DNA of 64,000 bases from positions 115,465,001 to 115,529,000 of the forward strand of contig NC_133024.1 in the NCBI RefSeq assembly GCF_048771995.1, read 5' to 3'. The notes beneath the pieces were generated by a model. It did not search any database. It had not been told where the DNA came from and saw only the letters and a list, made by a program, of their open reading frames with translations. This stretch comes from Taeniopygia guttata (Eukaryota > Chordata > Aves > Passeriformes > Estrildidae). Below, one piece after another: positions 11,908 to 23,250 of this stretch. The position numbers and the translations under genes are program-made. The stretch's first letter is position 1. Each line of letters begins with the position of its first letter.

Positions 11908-12942
11908 ATAAATGACACTGCCTCACTTCATTCTTCTTCTGATCGACATTTGTGTTTTGTTCCAATCTCACAGTTTGGTCCCTTGTCCGACATTCCTTTG
12001 GTATCAGCTGACCCCACACAGCCCCCCCAAAGATTCAGCTGGGCTTGTGTTGATGGATTTGAAAGAGTTTTTCTTCCCAGGAAGGGAAAGTGTCTGCAGC
12101 AGCACAATGTTCTTACCAGTAAAACTTCATCTGCTCTGCAAGAGAAGAAAATGGGTCCTAAGAAGTTAAGGAGTTAAGGAGCCTGACTCTGACACAGAGT
12201 CTGATCTGGGAGCCTCTGATGCATTCCACTGAGATATTTGTTCTCTTTATTGTTTTAGGATCAGCCACTGAACTCCTCTGCTTCTGTATTTTGGGATTTC
12301 AGTGTCCTTTGAAAGTCCAGGGCACTTCCTTGTAACCCAGCAGGAATGGTGTGGTTCTGAGGGCGGTCACACGTTCATTGGGAAAGTTTGCTGTATCTGG
12401 GATTGGACATGGACTGATGTCCGTGTTTTCTGACCCAGTCTGAGCACACAAAATCCTCTGTTTACGCCTCCATATCCTCACCACCAGGCAGAGCAGCCCT
12501 GGGCCCGGGCAAACAGATTCCATACATTGATCTCAGCCTGGGAATGCAGCAGGCCACAGTGAGGTCAGCAGGAGCTGGATGTTTCCAGTACACGGCGTGG
12601 GACATTATAAAGGGATATAGGGGTTTTCAAATGAGGAGAGAAACCTCCCAAAATGCAGCTCTGAGTTTCCCAGATCTGCACTGAGTGTCCCAGATTTGGG
12701 GCTACCTGTGAGGACCAAGGTCCCGTGGCAGGAGGGGATGGCTTGATGTGGCCCTGAAGCTGTGGAGCTCACCTGCTCAAAGGTGAGCTGAGCTGCTCTG
12801 TCAGTGCCAGCAAGGAAACTTCAAACCAAACCCCAGCCCCAGATCCCAACGCTTCATCTGCGTGTCCCTGGGGTGGGACCATGGGAAGTGTTCGTAGCTT
12901 TTTAGGCCATGCAGAGATAAACCCTCAGCTTTTGCCCTGGGC
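11908..12942. other. no gene recognised
   Basis: Single-copy-looking, moderate GC, with no motif I can name. Confidence 0.55.
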
Positions 12943-13104
12943 AGCTGTCCCAGGGCCTGACCCCCTTTCCATGGGGAAATTGCTGCTGCTGTCCCAGCTG
13001 AGCCTGCCCTGGCCCAGCCTGAGGCCGTTCCCTCTCCTCCTGTCCCTATTCCCGGCTGTCCCCTCCTGGCAGGAGCTGTGCAGAGCCACAAGGTCCCCCG
13101 AGAG
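12943..13104 (-). mobile_element. CR1 LINE fragment, B-type
   Basis: Internal piece from CCCAGGGCCTGACCCCCTTT to GAGCCACAAGGTCCCCC; tail absent. Confidence 0.85.
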
Positions 13105-13552
13105 GTACAGCTGGTCTGTGATAACAGCCCAAAACCATCTCTGCACGAGCAGCACAGGTTCTGAGATCACTCAGCATCACAGCTGCTCATGTACTGGTTA
13201 TAAATTCCCCTGGATCTTTCTCCGGCCCCTTCTGGAAGCAGAATCATCTGATAATGTTTTGCCAGATTGAATTTTGACCAGTTTGATGACATTCCAGTGA
13301 TTTATTTTGAAGAAATCATTGCAGAATTGCAGCATAATTTTGTTACTGCCTCCCCTCACATCTCTGCCTTCATTTCCTTGCGTTGTTAGTGAGATGCCTG
13401 CTGCAATATTTTCAAAAAATCACATTAAAACAGAGTGATAAAGGACAATGGACACATTTGGCCTTATGAGAATGAAACTACTTCAAACTGCAGAACATAG
13501 TATCTGTTGACGAGATCAAAACACGGACTCTTCTAAACCTTTTCTGAATTAT

Positions 13553-13700
13553 ATCCCTGGAAGTGTTCCAGGCCAGGCTGGAAAGGCCTTGGAGCAGCCT
13601 GGTCTGGTGGAAGGTGTCCCTGCCCATGGCAGGGGTGCAACAGGGTGGGCTTTAAGGTGCCTCCCAACCCAAACTGGCCTGGGATTCTATGGTTCTATAT
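13553..13700 (+). mobile_element. CR1 LINE 3' end, classical form
   Basis: Reads CTGGAAGTGTTCCAGGCCAG through CCCATGGCAGGGGTGCAACA to GGGATTCTATGGTTCTAT, closer to the general CR1 consensus than the A-type. Confidence 0.85.
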
Positions 13701-14245
13701 TCTGGAATTTTGGTACCTTTAAACTTTGTGAAGCAAGGTGAAGAAAAATGTGAAATTCATACTCCACTTATGCACCTCAACCCTGCCTCCTTGATCTGCA
13801 TGTGGCCAGGCAGCCTGGAAACCCTGAAATGAATTCTTCCTAGGAAGGAAATCCTCCTGCAGAGCCCACCACAGCTGACCCTGTCCCTGGCAAGCACCTG
13901 AATCCATCTGGCCAAATTTGAGCACCTGGGAATGCTCCAGAAATCAAAGTGGGCTTTTCAGTGACACGTTTTGGTTGCTTTGGCAGAGCAGTGGTCTCTC
14001 ACAGGTAATGCTGTGCCCTCTCCTGTGCCAGCCATGGCTGCTGGGCTGTGCTGGGGATGGGAGCTGGAGGAGGACCGGGAGGAAGGTTCCCCTCAGGAAT
14101 GGCTCTTGCTTGTCCAAGAGTCCCCAGCGGTGCTGGGTCTGGGGGCTGGGCACTGCTGTCCTTGGGACCACCCAGCAGCAGGGGTCTCACAGCTTTGCCT
14201 GACACTCTTCCCCATCAGGGCAAATTTATTGCGTCCCAGTTGTTA

Positions 14246-14690
14246 TTCAGAATCCCAGAATACCCTGAGCTGTAGGGACCCCCAGGGATCCCCCAGTGCC
14301 AGCCCTGCCCTGCCCAGACCCCACCAGCCCCAGCCTGGGCATCCCTGGCAGCGCTGGCCAAAGGCTCCTGCAGCTCTGGCAGCCTCGGGGCCGTGCCCAT
14401 TCCCTGGGCAGTGCCAGCACCTCTGGGGAAGAGCCTTTCCCTGATTGCAGCCTGAGCTGCCCTGGCCCAGCCCCAGGCGCTCCCTGGTGCTGTCCCTGGC
14501 CCAGAGCAGAGCTCGGAGCTGTCCCTGCGCTGCCCCTCGGGAGGAGCTGCAGCCCCGGGGAGCTCTGACCTCAGGCTGCTCCAGGCTGAGCTGCCCCAGG
14601 GACCTCGGGGGACCTTCCCCACCTCGTGTCCCTCCTCTGGACAACGCCTCAGAGCTTTAGAGCTCTTCCATGTGCAGCTCCCAGCCTGGC
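14246..14690 (-). mobile_element. CR1 LINE, long diverged copy
   Basis: Inverted tail AGAATCCCAGAATACCCTGA, then GGGCATCCCTGGCAGCGCTG and GGACCTTCCCCACCTCGTGT, in the order of a CR1 3' end. Confidence 0.75.
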
Positions 14691-15213
14691 AGAGGCTTGG
14701 GCCAAGCCTGTTCCCCGCCAGGGACAGCCGGGCTGTGCCCCTGGACCTCTCTGCCCTCTCCATTCAAGACGGGCAAGCAAACCCGCTGTTTGCAGATGTC
14801 TCTGGGCCTGTTTGATTTTCCACCCCGTGCGCTAAAAGCGGAGTCTGCTGCCTGCACAGCCCCGCTCTCTGTGCCCTCGGCGTTCTCCGAGCCCCCGTGG
14901 GTTATTTCCCTGATGGACCAAGCCAGGCATTAGCTGTGTCAATGTTTGCCCCTGCAGAGCTCATTCCCTCGGCAGCAGGGCTGTGGGGCACGGGGTTCCC
15001 GGGTGTCACTCGCTCAGGAAATTGGCTGATTCCCTTGCCTTTACCTGGGGTTTGTGCTGATTCCAGGTAAAGGCATCATTTCTCTCCTGGAACTGCCCCC
15101 TGCCCTGCAGGAGCTGCAGCTGTGCAGCTGTGAGAAAGGAGTGGGAGCATCTCCCTCTGTTGTTTCTTCCATGGTCACTGCTAAGGTCATAGCATGTTGT
15201 TCATCAGGTGATG

Positions 15214-15532
15214 AATCCCAGAATCCCAAATCCTGGGGCTGGCAAAGCCCTCCCAGCCCAGGGAGTCCCAGCTGGGCCCCATGCCCACCTTGTCCCCAGC
15301 CCAGAGCACTCAGTGCCACCTCCAGGGGACACCTGCAGGGATGGGCACTCCAAAGCTCCCTGGGCAGCCCCTGCCAGGGCCTGAGCCCCCTTTCCATGGG
15401 GAAATTGCTGCTGCTGTCCCAGCTGAGCCTGCCCTGGCCCAGCCTGGGGCCGTTCCCTCTCCTCCTGTCCCTGTTCCCTGGAGCAGAGCCCGACCCCCCG
15501 GCTGTCCCCTCCTGGCAGGAGCTGTGCAGAGT
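15214..15532 (-). mobile_element. CR1 LINE, B-type
   Basis: Nearly complete B-type copy from ATCCCAGAATCCCAAATCCT to GGCAGGAGCTGTGCAGA. Confidence 0.9.
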
Positions 15533-15854
15533 GAGAAAACGGGAAGGCAAGAGAAGAGAAAGGGTGAAGATTTGGTTGGAAGGAACCTACAACATTTCAG
15601 TCTATCAGCCTGACCACTCTAAGGAAACTCCTGTAGAAATTGAGATTGTCAGAAAAGGAATTTTCAGCCCTGAGCAGGGACAATAAAGGAATACAGGAAA
15701 GGTCTGTAAGACAAAAAATGGGGAGGAGATGATCCATATGGAATCATAATTCAGTTTCACTCATGCTACGTGAACCAGGAAAGGGAGAACACGCCCTGAA
15801 AATGTCAGCATATTAAAGATATATTAGAGAATATTCCTAAACTGGTATTTGAGG

Positions 15855-16160
15855 TCGCTGCCAGCACAAACCTTTCTATGATTTTGATCAAGTAAAAAAG
15901 TAGTTTTTAAAATGAGTTTATAGTGGAATTATGGAACTCATCTCTGCTGGATGTGGTGGGATCCCAAAGGATGTGCAAAATGATCAGACAAGTCCACAGG
16001 TAAGACATTTTTTGTCTTCTATTAAACACAATGGCTGAGGTGCTGCCTCCCCCTCAGGAAACCTCTGAATTGATTGCCAGATGCTGGGACATGTGCCAAG
16101 GGAATGATAAGCTGAAAATGACCTTCCTAAATAGCCATTAATAGCCATTCTTCATGGCAG
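15855..16160 (+). mobile_element. possible old repeat remnants
   Basis: AACCTTTCTATGATTTTGAT resembles a CR1 tail, and TATGGAACTCATCTCTGCTG with ATAGCCATTAATAGCCATT resembles an older CR1 family. The match is from memory and weak. Confidence 0.3.
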
Positions 16161-16195
16161 GATGGCAAGATGGAGGATTGTTTCGTTTGCTCAGT

Positions 16196-16336
16196 AGAAT
16201 AGAACTCCAGAGTGGTTTGGTTGGAGAGGAACCTTGAAGCCATCCTGTTTCAGCCCCTGCCATGGGGCCTTTCACTAGAGCAGGATGGCCCAGCCTGGCC
16301 TTGAACCCTTCCAGAGATGGGGCAGCCACAGCGTGC
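16196..16336 (-). mobile_element. CR1 LINE 3' end, classical form
   Basis: GAGTGGTTTGGTTGGAGAGG, GGCCTTGAACCCTTCCAGAG and ATGGGGCAGCCACAG, inverted. Confidence 0.8.
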
Positions 16337-16777
16337 TTTAATCACCCTATTTTACAGCGTGAGATTGTTTCACCTTACCCCATATGCTCCAAACCTTACA
16401 ATTCCTCTGCTTTGTGCCCCAAGAGCTGCCCACACCAAGTTCCCACAGGGATGCCTCCCTGCCGTGCTCCCACCAAGCCACTGCTGCTGCTTTTCTGCTT
16501 GACTCCCTTTCCCAGACTCGCGGGTACGGCTGTGTGGGGAGGCTGTCAGCACTTCCATCTATTTTCCCAGCTCTAAGAAAATAACAGGAGCTTTCCCAGG
16601 AGCCCGGCTGGGATGGGCACAGGCTGCCCTTGGCACCGGCAGCCTGTGCTGGAAGTGTTTGTGCTTTGAGGCTGAGCCAGGCACAAACTGACTCTGCAGG
16701 GCACAGTTCAGGGAGTCAGTGAGAGGAGTGTGGGAAGGGAGGGCAAGCAGGGAAGGAAAAGGGCTGGAGGCTCGGTC

Positions 16778-17038
16778 ATGGAATCCAGAATCCCCAAATC
16801 CTGGGGCTGGAACAGCCCTCCCAGCCCAGGGAGTCCCGGCTGGGCCCCATGCCCACCTTGTCCCCAGCCCAGAGCACTCAGTACCACCTCCAGGGGACAC
16901 CTGCAGGGATGGGCACTCCAAAGCTCCCTGGGCAGCCCCTGCCAGGGCCTGAGCCCCCTTTCCACGGGGAAATTGCTGCTGCTGTCCCAGCTGAGCCTGC
17001 CCTGGCCCAGCCTGAGGCCGTTCCCTCTCCTCCTGTCC
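16778..17038 (-). mobile_element. CR1 LINE, B-type
   Basis: From CATGGAATCCAGAATCCCCA to CCGTTCCCTCTCCTCCTGTC; followed by another fragment in the opposite direction. Confidence 0.88.
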
Positions 17039-17055
17039 TCCCATGTGAAAACCTT

Positions 17056-17202
17056 TACAAGAGCCCATCCCTGGAGGGGTCCAAGGGAGGCCTGGACGTG
17101 GCACTTGGTGCCCTGGGCTGGGGACAAGGTGGGGCTCGGGCACAGGCTGGACTCAGTGGTCTTGGACACTTCTCCAATGTCAGTGATCCCGGGATTCTGT
17201 GA
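17056..17202 (+). mobile_element. CR1 LINE 3' end
   Basis: GAGCCCATCCCTGGAGGGGT through GGACTCAGTGGTCTTGGACA to GTGATCCCGGGATTCTGTG; a different subfamily from its inverted neighbour. Confidence 0.8.
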
Positions 17203-17864
17203 AATTCCTGGTGCCTATGGAGGGCAGTGCCCCGGCACAGATGGGTTTACAGCTGCAGAAGTGTCTTTCAGAGCCAGAGGCTGCATTTTCTACAGACACC
17301 TCACATGAGACAAACCCATTTTGCTCTCCCTGGCCTGGTTCAGGCGCAGAAATAGTGGTTAAATTCAGTTTCCACCCCATAGCTGAGGGGGAGAAATTAA
17401 ACTTATTGCCACAAGACATCTTGACACAGGTGGCTCCTGGGCCGCCCGAGGGGACACCTGGGGCTGTGTTTGCCTTTGTGACATCCAGTTTGTTTTTATT
17501 GTGCAATATATTATGATTTTAATTAAACATTTGGTATCTCACCGGTCAAGGGGAAACAGCCAGAACTTCCCCTCTGTCATTCCCTCGGAGCGATGCTGCA
17601 AGCACTCCTGTTGCAAAATTTATGACTTCCACTACAGATTTACCCTCCCAATAAAATGATGTGTATTGCCAGCACTGTGGCTACGGCACTGCCAGCCATA
17701 AATCACCGGGAGCCATAAACATGTCACCAATAAAGTATCAGGAGAAAATCCTGCCTGCTGGGAGAGCAGCACAAATGGAAACGCTCATTTACTGCACACA
17801 CTCCTCCCGCTGTTTGCGCACGGGAGCCGGGGCTCACAGCTCGGGTGAGTGGGCAGGGTCAGCG

Positions 17865-17984
17865 TTATAAGGGCTGCCCTGGGCCACGGGCACGGCCACG
17901 GGCACGGGCACGGGATCTCCCTCTGCTCCTCGACACGGCTGAGCCTGCGCTGGCCCCAGAACCCCCGGCACCCCCGGTAAGTGC
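17865..17984 (+). promoter_or_regulatory. possible promoter and non-coding first exon
   Basis: TTATAAGG (17865-17872) is followed after about 105 bases by a strong splice donor CCG/GTAAGTGC (exon end 17976). The block between is GC-rich and free of CR1. No coding frame is evident. It could be the leader exon of the receptor gene 4.1 kb downstream, which has an acceptor at 22083. Alternatively the motifs co-occur by chance. Confidence 0.3.
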
Positions 17985-17995
17985 AGGCAGCTCCC

Positions 17996-18456
17996 GAGCC
18001 CCTTTGGGGGCACAGTGACACGGGTGGGAGCTGTGGTGGCACAGTGACACGGGTGGGAATTGTGGTGGCACAGTGACACGGGTGGGAGCTGTGGTGGCAC
18101 AGTGACACGGGTGGGAGCTCTGGGGCACAGTGACACGGGTGGGAGCTGTGGTGGCGCAGTGACACGGGTGAGAGCTGTGCCCAGTGCTTCTCCCTGAGCT
18201 CCTTTGGTGGCACAGTGACACGGGTGGGAGCTGTGGTGGCACAGTGACACAGGTGGGAGCTGTGCCCATTGCTTCGCCCTGAGCCCCTTTGGTGGCGCAG
18301 TGACACGGGTGGGAGCTGTGGTGGCACAGTGACACGGGTGGGAGCTGTGCCCAGTGCTGCTCCTGAGCCCCTTTGGTGGCACAGTGACACGGGTGGGAGC
18401 TGTGGTGGCACAGTGACACAGGTGGCAGCTATGGTGGCACAGTGACACGGGTGGTC
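17996..18456. repeat. 29 bp minisatellite
   Basis: Units of GACACGGGTGGGAGCTGTGG plus TGGCACAGT, interspersed with longer units holding GCCCAGTGCTTCTCCCTGAG. It begins about 20 bases after the splice-donor-like site at 17977. Confidence 0.92.
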
Positions 18457-19770
18457 CCCGTGGCCCGTGGTGGCCGCGGGCGGGATGTGTGGAGGGAGGG
18501 GGCTGCTGGCAGCTGGTGTGGAGCCGTGGGTGGTGCCGTGGGCTTGGTGTGGGATCCAGCCGCTCTCCCACTCCTGGGGGGAGTCTCAGCCGTGGGAATG
18601 GCCCTGGCCATGGTCCCTGTGCTGGCCCCCGGTGTCAGCAGGCAGTGGGGGCCGGGTCCCCAGGGTGCCCCGCTGATCCTGCTGCCCTCGCCGAGCCCTC
18701 GCTCGGTTGCTGGGTGGGCAGCGGTGCCGCTGTGCAAACAGCAAGGTCTCCTCTTCGGGGAGAAGCAGATGTGTGAGCCCTGCCCCAGCCCAAGCCCTGC
18801 TCCCACCCTCGCTGGTGAGGGCCCTTCACACACCAGCATTTGGAGTTACTGGTGAACATCTAAGGCAGACACAGGCAGAAAGTCAGGAGGTGGCTTTAGA
18901 GGTGTGAGAAGGGATGACACCGTGTCCTCATGAGGGTTCTGGTGCCTGCCTCTTCTCCCAGGCAGGCTGGGCTGCTCCTGGGGAGCAGGAGCACCTCGGG
19001 CACTGGGCAGGAGACACCCTGGCCATGGCTGGAGGGCTCAGCAGCCACCTCCCAGGGCTGCCACCAACCTTCAACTTGGCATCCTCCAGGAAGGGGAGGT
19101 TTGCTTCCTCCTCAGGGCTTGGCTGCACAAGAAAGGTGCAGTTGCCATGCCATGCCAGGCAGCCAGGAGATCTTTTCTGCCCTGGTTTTGTGGCTCTGTG
19201 GTTCTGTGACAGACACATGCCTGCTGTAAGCTGAGCTGTGTTACCCACACACATAGAAATGCACATAAACATACCTGCCTGGTTGTTTATACATTTCACA
19301 GATTATATGTGTGTGTATTTACACACATCCCTTACAGACACACATGGAATTCGGAGGGGTAAAACCGTCGGGGGGTGGAATCTGTATCTGTAACGTGTTG
19401 GGGCACATAACAAACCAGAGCAGCTCAGGGGGAGCAGAGTGAATCAATCCTGTTTCTGAGTGACTCCCACTGTGGTGGGAGTTGCTGGTGTTGGACAAAG
19501 TCAGGTTTGAGGGAGTTTTCTTACAAGTGAAGCATCTCCTACAGACCCAGGGAGTTCTCACCAGTCCCGTTTGCTTGGTGCTCTAACAGTCTCTTTGTCC
19601 ACCTCCATATTCCTGGAGAGCTGTTGAATGTCTTTGAGAGCTCTGGATGCCTGCCAGGAGCTGTGCTCAGGGACACAGGCCTGCACACACTCTGATTTTT
19701 TAGGTTTTTAACCCAGGCCCCACGTGTTACTGAGTTGCAGGAGTCAGCAGATTGAATTCACTGCTCAGGT
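18457..19770. other. no gene recognised
   Basis: Contains TG/CA-rich patches near 19240-19345. The region after the 29 bp array is GC-rich up to 18850. Confidence 0.5.
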
Positions 19771-19960
19771 AGCAGAATCCTGGAGTGGTCTGGGTAGAGA
19801 GGGACCTTAAAGCCCACCCAGTGCCACCCCTGCCATGGCAGGGACCCCTCCCACTGTCCCAGGCTGCTCCAGCCCCAGTGTCCAGCCTGTCCTTGGGCAC
19901 TGCCAGGGATCCAGGGCAGCCACAGCTGCTCTGGGCACCTGTGCCAGGCCTGCCCACCCT
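19771..19960 (-). mobile_element. CR1 LINE 3' end, A-type
   Basis: Inverted tail AGAATCCTGGAGTGGTCTGG, then the GGCTGCTCCAGCCCCAGTGT block. Confidence 0.85.
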
Positions 19961-20689
19961 CCAGATGCTGCTGCATTGGCAGAAAGGGGCAACTCGTACC
20001 TTTGGGGAGCCCTGAGCCAGCAGCGAGGACCAGAGGTGCCCATGGGCAATTTCCCATGGCAGCACCAGGCTCTGTGGAGCCATCGGGGATGCAGCAGCTG
20101 CCCACCCATGGCCAATCCCCCTGTGCTGCCCAGGCTCTCCTGAGGCAGGGCTGAGAGCTGAGATTGTCCCTTCAGCACCTGGCACGGCGGCTGCAGGGCA
20201 GGGTGGCTCTGCTGCCAACACGTGGCTCTGCCCCGCCTGGAGGAAATCAAATGATTTGGGGTTTTCCCCCATCCCATCAGTTATGTGCTGCTTTTGCCCC
20301 AGAGCAGGAAGATGTTTGTCCTTGCTAAGCTTCAGGATTTATTGTCACATCGGACTCTCAAGCTGAGATCTAATGAAGAAAATCGTATTAGGACCCTAAA
20401 AAATACGTCATGGAAGAATTGTCTGTTAATCAAAGATGAGCTGTGTTACAGCAAACCCTCTGGCTCATATGCAGACACCCTGTGGCCTGAGTTCTGCATC
20501 CTGTGGAAGGTGAAGGAAGACCGAAGTCACAAATATTTTTTTGCATTAATGATCTCTTCTTGCACATTTGCTGCTTTCCCCCAGCCACCCAGCAGATCAC
20601 TCTGTCACTGAGGGGCTCAGGGACCCTGCCAGCCTCTCCAGCATTGTCACAGGAAATGTAGGAAACTGGATTGTGCCAAGGCTCGGAGG
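19961..20689. other. no gene recognised
   Basis: A 108-codon plus frame (20285-20611) has no recognised domain; treated as chance. Confidence 0.5.
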
Positions 20690-21120
20690 TTCATCGGATA
20701 ATTCATGTTGGAGAGACTTCTGAAGATCTCTGGTCCAACATCTGCCTCATGCAGGACCAGCTGGGTCTTCTCATGGCTTTGTCCAGTTGGGTCCTGAAAA
20801 CTTCTGTGCATGGAGATGTGCAGCCTCTGAGCAGCCTGCTCCAATGCTTGATGGGGAAACCTTTCTCATTTAATTCAGTCTCAGCCTCCCTCGTTTGAAC
20901 TTCCATCTGCTGCCTCCCATCCTTCTTCCACACTCTGCTGTGAAGATCCGGGTCCAGCCTCCGTGGTACCTCCTTGGAGCAGGATCCCTTCAAGACTTCT
21001 CTTGTCAAGGCTGAACAAGCCTCTTTGCTGGATCTCTCATTCCAGGGCGTTCTCCACCCCCTGTCCCACTGACATCCCACTGAACTGGAGCAGACGCTGC
21101 CGGGTCTCTGCCAAGGCCTC
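20690..21120 (-). mobile_element. CR1 LINE, old AT-richer subfamily
   Basis: Contains TTCATGTTGGAGAGACTTCT, GCAGCCTGCTCCAATGCTTG and AAGGCTGAACAAGCCTCTTT in CR1 order. It is much less GC-rich than the A and B types. Confidence 0.7.
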
Positions 21121-21473
21121 CCTGCCCTCTCCTCTGCATCCTGGTGTGAAACACCCCCCGTATCCCGTGTGCCCCCTCCCCTCCATTCATCCCCAGGGTC
21201 TTTCCCAGGATCCTCCCAGGGCTCTGAACCTGGAACATCTCGTGTTTGCCTTGTGCTTTGCCCTGTGCTTTGGCTGTTCTCAGGTGTCCCAGGCACCATG
21301 CAGAGCCTGTGTCCGTGTGGGGTTTTGCTCATTTATTCCCCTCCACCTGGCAGTAAGATTGTGAAAAGAGCAGGGCTTGCGTGTGAGTAGCACTGAAAAT
21401 CTCCCTTGCCCTGGGACCCATCTTCTGAGCTGGGAGCAGGAGGGTCTGAGCAGCTGATTCTCTGCTCTGCTGG

Positions 21474-21620
21474 AAATCATGGACTCCCAGGCTGGGTCAA
21501 GCAGGGAGGGCTTAAAGCCCCTCCTGTTCCACAGCTCCACGGGCAGGGACAGGAGTTAAACACCCACAGGGATGGGGTAGCCACAGCTTCTCCGGGTAGC
21601 CTGGGCCAGTGCCAATGCCA
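21474..21620 (-). mobile_element. CR1 LINE 3' end, diverged
   Basis: AATCATGGACTCCCAGGCTG and CAGGGATGGGGTAGCCACAG, inverted. Confidence 0.7.
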
Positions 21621-22073
21621 ACAAATTCTGCATTTGTTTCCAGTATTGATTTCCTAAATAAGAAATGTCAGGGTTAAATTTTCACAATTTTCACACCTTT
21701 TGATCTCCAGTTGGCACAAAAAACCAGCCTTGGCTTAGCAGCTTGGTCGTGGTTGTGATGTGCCTGGAAAAGGCATTTGCTCACTCCACAGAGCATCTCA
21801 AACTCTGGAATTTGGGGACAACTGTGAAATAGTGGAATGTTTTCCTTTTCATTCTAAAGCATTTCAAGTACTTCTTTTTTTTACTCTTTTTCAACAAAAA
21901 CTGTCCATCCTTTTCCTTCAGTTTAGGATTTAATGGGTGAACAGGAGTGTAGCTGCATGTGACACTGTTCCCAAACAGCACAGGCATCCCTGCAGAGGCT
22001 GGTGGGGAGGTGGAGGGATGTGCAGCTCCCCTGTTCAGCGCAGCGTCCGGCTACGTGGAGCTTGTGTTGTTGG

Positions 22074-22083
22074 TTTGTTTTAG
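22074..22083 (+). other. splice acceptor before the first receptor gene
   Basis: TTTGTTTTAG, 28 bases before the ATG. Olfactory receptor coding exons usually follow one or more non-coding exons, so this probably marks the start of the coding exon. Confidence 0.6.
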
Positions 22084-22111
22084 GTCTAGGCCATGTGAGA
22101 GCTGAGCTGGG

Positions 22112-23086
22112 ATGGAGCATGACTCACACACCCCGTGGGAATTCAATGGCTCCTTCTATCAGCCTTCTGCTTTCCTCATGATGGGCATCCCGGGCCTGGA
22201 AGCCCTTCACCCCTGGATCTCCATCCCTTTCTGTGCGCTCTACCTTGCTGCTCTCCTGGGGAACTGCGCCATCCTGTTCATCATCAGGAGGACCCCCAGC
22301 CTTCACGAGCCCATGTACTACTTCCTGTCCATGCTGGCAGTCACCGACCTGGGCTTGGCTCTCTGCACCCTGCCCACCACCCTGGGCCTCTTTTGGTTCG
22401 ACGTGCGCAGCATTGGCTTCGACGCCTGCCTCGCCCAGATGTATTTCATCCACATCCTGTCCTTCATCGAGTCCTCCGTGCTCCTGGCCATGGCCTTCGA
22501 CCGCTTCATTGCCATCTCCCACCCCCTGAGACACCCGGCCATCCTGACCAAGAGCACTGTCCTGAAGATAGGCCTGGCCATTGTGCTGAGGGGGATGGTC
22601 TCGCTGCTCCCCATCCCCTTCCTGCTCAAGAGACTGACCTACTGCGGCAAGACCGAGCTGTCCCACTCCTTCTGCTTCCATCCCGACATCATGAACCTGG
22701 CCTGTGCAGATATAAAGGTCAACGTCTTCTACGGGATGATCATTCTCTTATCCACGGTGGGGATGGACTTAATCTTCATCGTGCTGTCCTACATCCTCAT
22801 CATCAGAACCGTGGTCAGCCTCACCACCAGGGAGGAGTGTCTGAAGGCTTTGAACACCTGTGTCTCCCACATCTGTGCTGTCCTCGTGTTCTTCATCCCC
22901 ATGATCGCACTGTCCATGATCCATCGCTTTGGGAAGAACGTTCCTCCTCTTGTTAACACCTTGGTGGCCTACACCTACCTCATCATTCCCCCCGCTCTCA
23001 ACCCCGTTATCTACAGCATAAAATCCACCCACATCCGGGAGGCTTTGCTCAGGGCCCTGTGCAGGAAGCGTGGCTCTGACTGGTAG
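22112..23086 (+). CDS. class I olfactory receptor, OR51-type
   Basis: An intact 324-residue odorant receptor, seven membrane helices, coded in one exon. Visible landmarks are a glycosylation site NGS (12-14), MGIPGLEALHPWISIPFC (24-41) before helix 1, HEPMYYFLSML (65-75) in helix 2, conserved Cys106, MAFDRFIAISHPLRH (127-141) ending helix 3, SHSFCFHPDIMNLAC (184-198) in the second outer loop, FFIPMIALSMIHRFG (260-274) in helix 6 and LNPVIY (296-301) in helix 7. The MIxLSMIHRFG form and fish-like class I loop point to OR51. The AISH in the DRF region replaces the commoner AICH/AICD. Class I receptors flank beta-globin clusters in birds and mammals, and some are expressed outside the nose. The ATG at 22112 is the first in the exon. 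A TTTGTTTTAG acceptor ends at 22083, so a non-coding 5' exon is likely. Confidence 0.93.
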   Translation: MEHDSHTPWEFNGSFYQPSAFLMMGIPGLEALHPWISIPFCALYLAALLGNCAILFIIRRTPSLHEPMYYFLSMLAVTDLGLALCTLPTTLGLFWFDVRSIGFDACLAQMYFIHILSFIESSVLLAMAFDRFIAISHPLRHPAILTKSTVLKIGLAIVLRGMVSLLPIPFLLKRLTYCGKTELSHSFCFHPDIMNLACADIKVNVFYGMIILLSTVGMDLIFIVLSYILIIRTVVSLTTREECLKALNTCVSHICAVLVFFIPMIALSMIHRFGKNVPPLVNTLVAYTYLIIPPALNPVIYSIKSTHIREALLRALCRKRGSDW

Positions 23087-23112
23087 TTTCCTCCACCAGT
23101 TCTGCCAGAACG

Positions 23113-23250
23113 TGCTGATGGGCCGGGCTCTCTGTCAGGCCTCTGGATTGCATTCTCTGTCAGACCTCGGGACTGGGTTCTCTGTCAGACCTCTGGGACC
23201 GCTTCCTTGGTCAGAGCTCTTGGCCTGGTTTCCCAGTCAGAGCTGGTGGA
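23113..23250. repeat. short degenerate tandem repeat 3' of the first receptor gene
   Basis: About five units of TCTCTGTCAGACCTCGGGAC-like sequence, starting 30 bases after the receptor stop codon, possibly in its 3' UTR. Confidence 0.7.

Noticed and set aside
22124-22681. Minus-strand and shifted frames within the receptor genes (also 26803-27942)
   Set aside because: Shadows of the intact receptor coding sequences.
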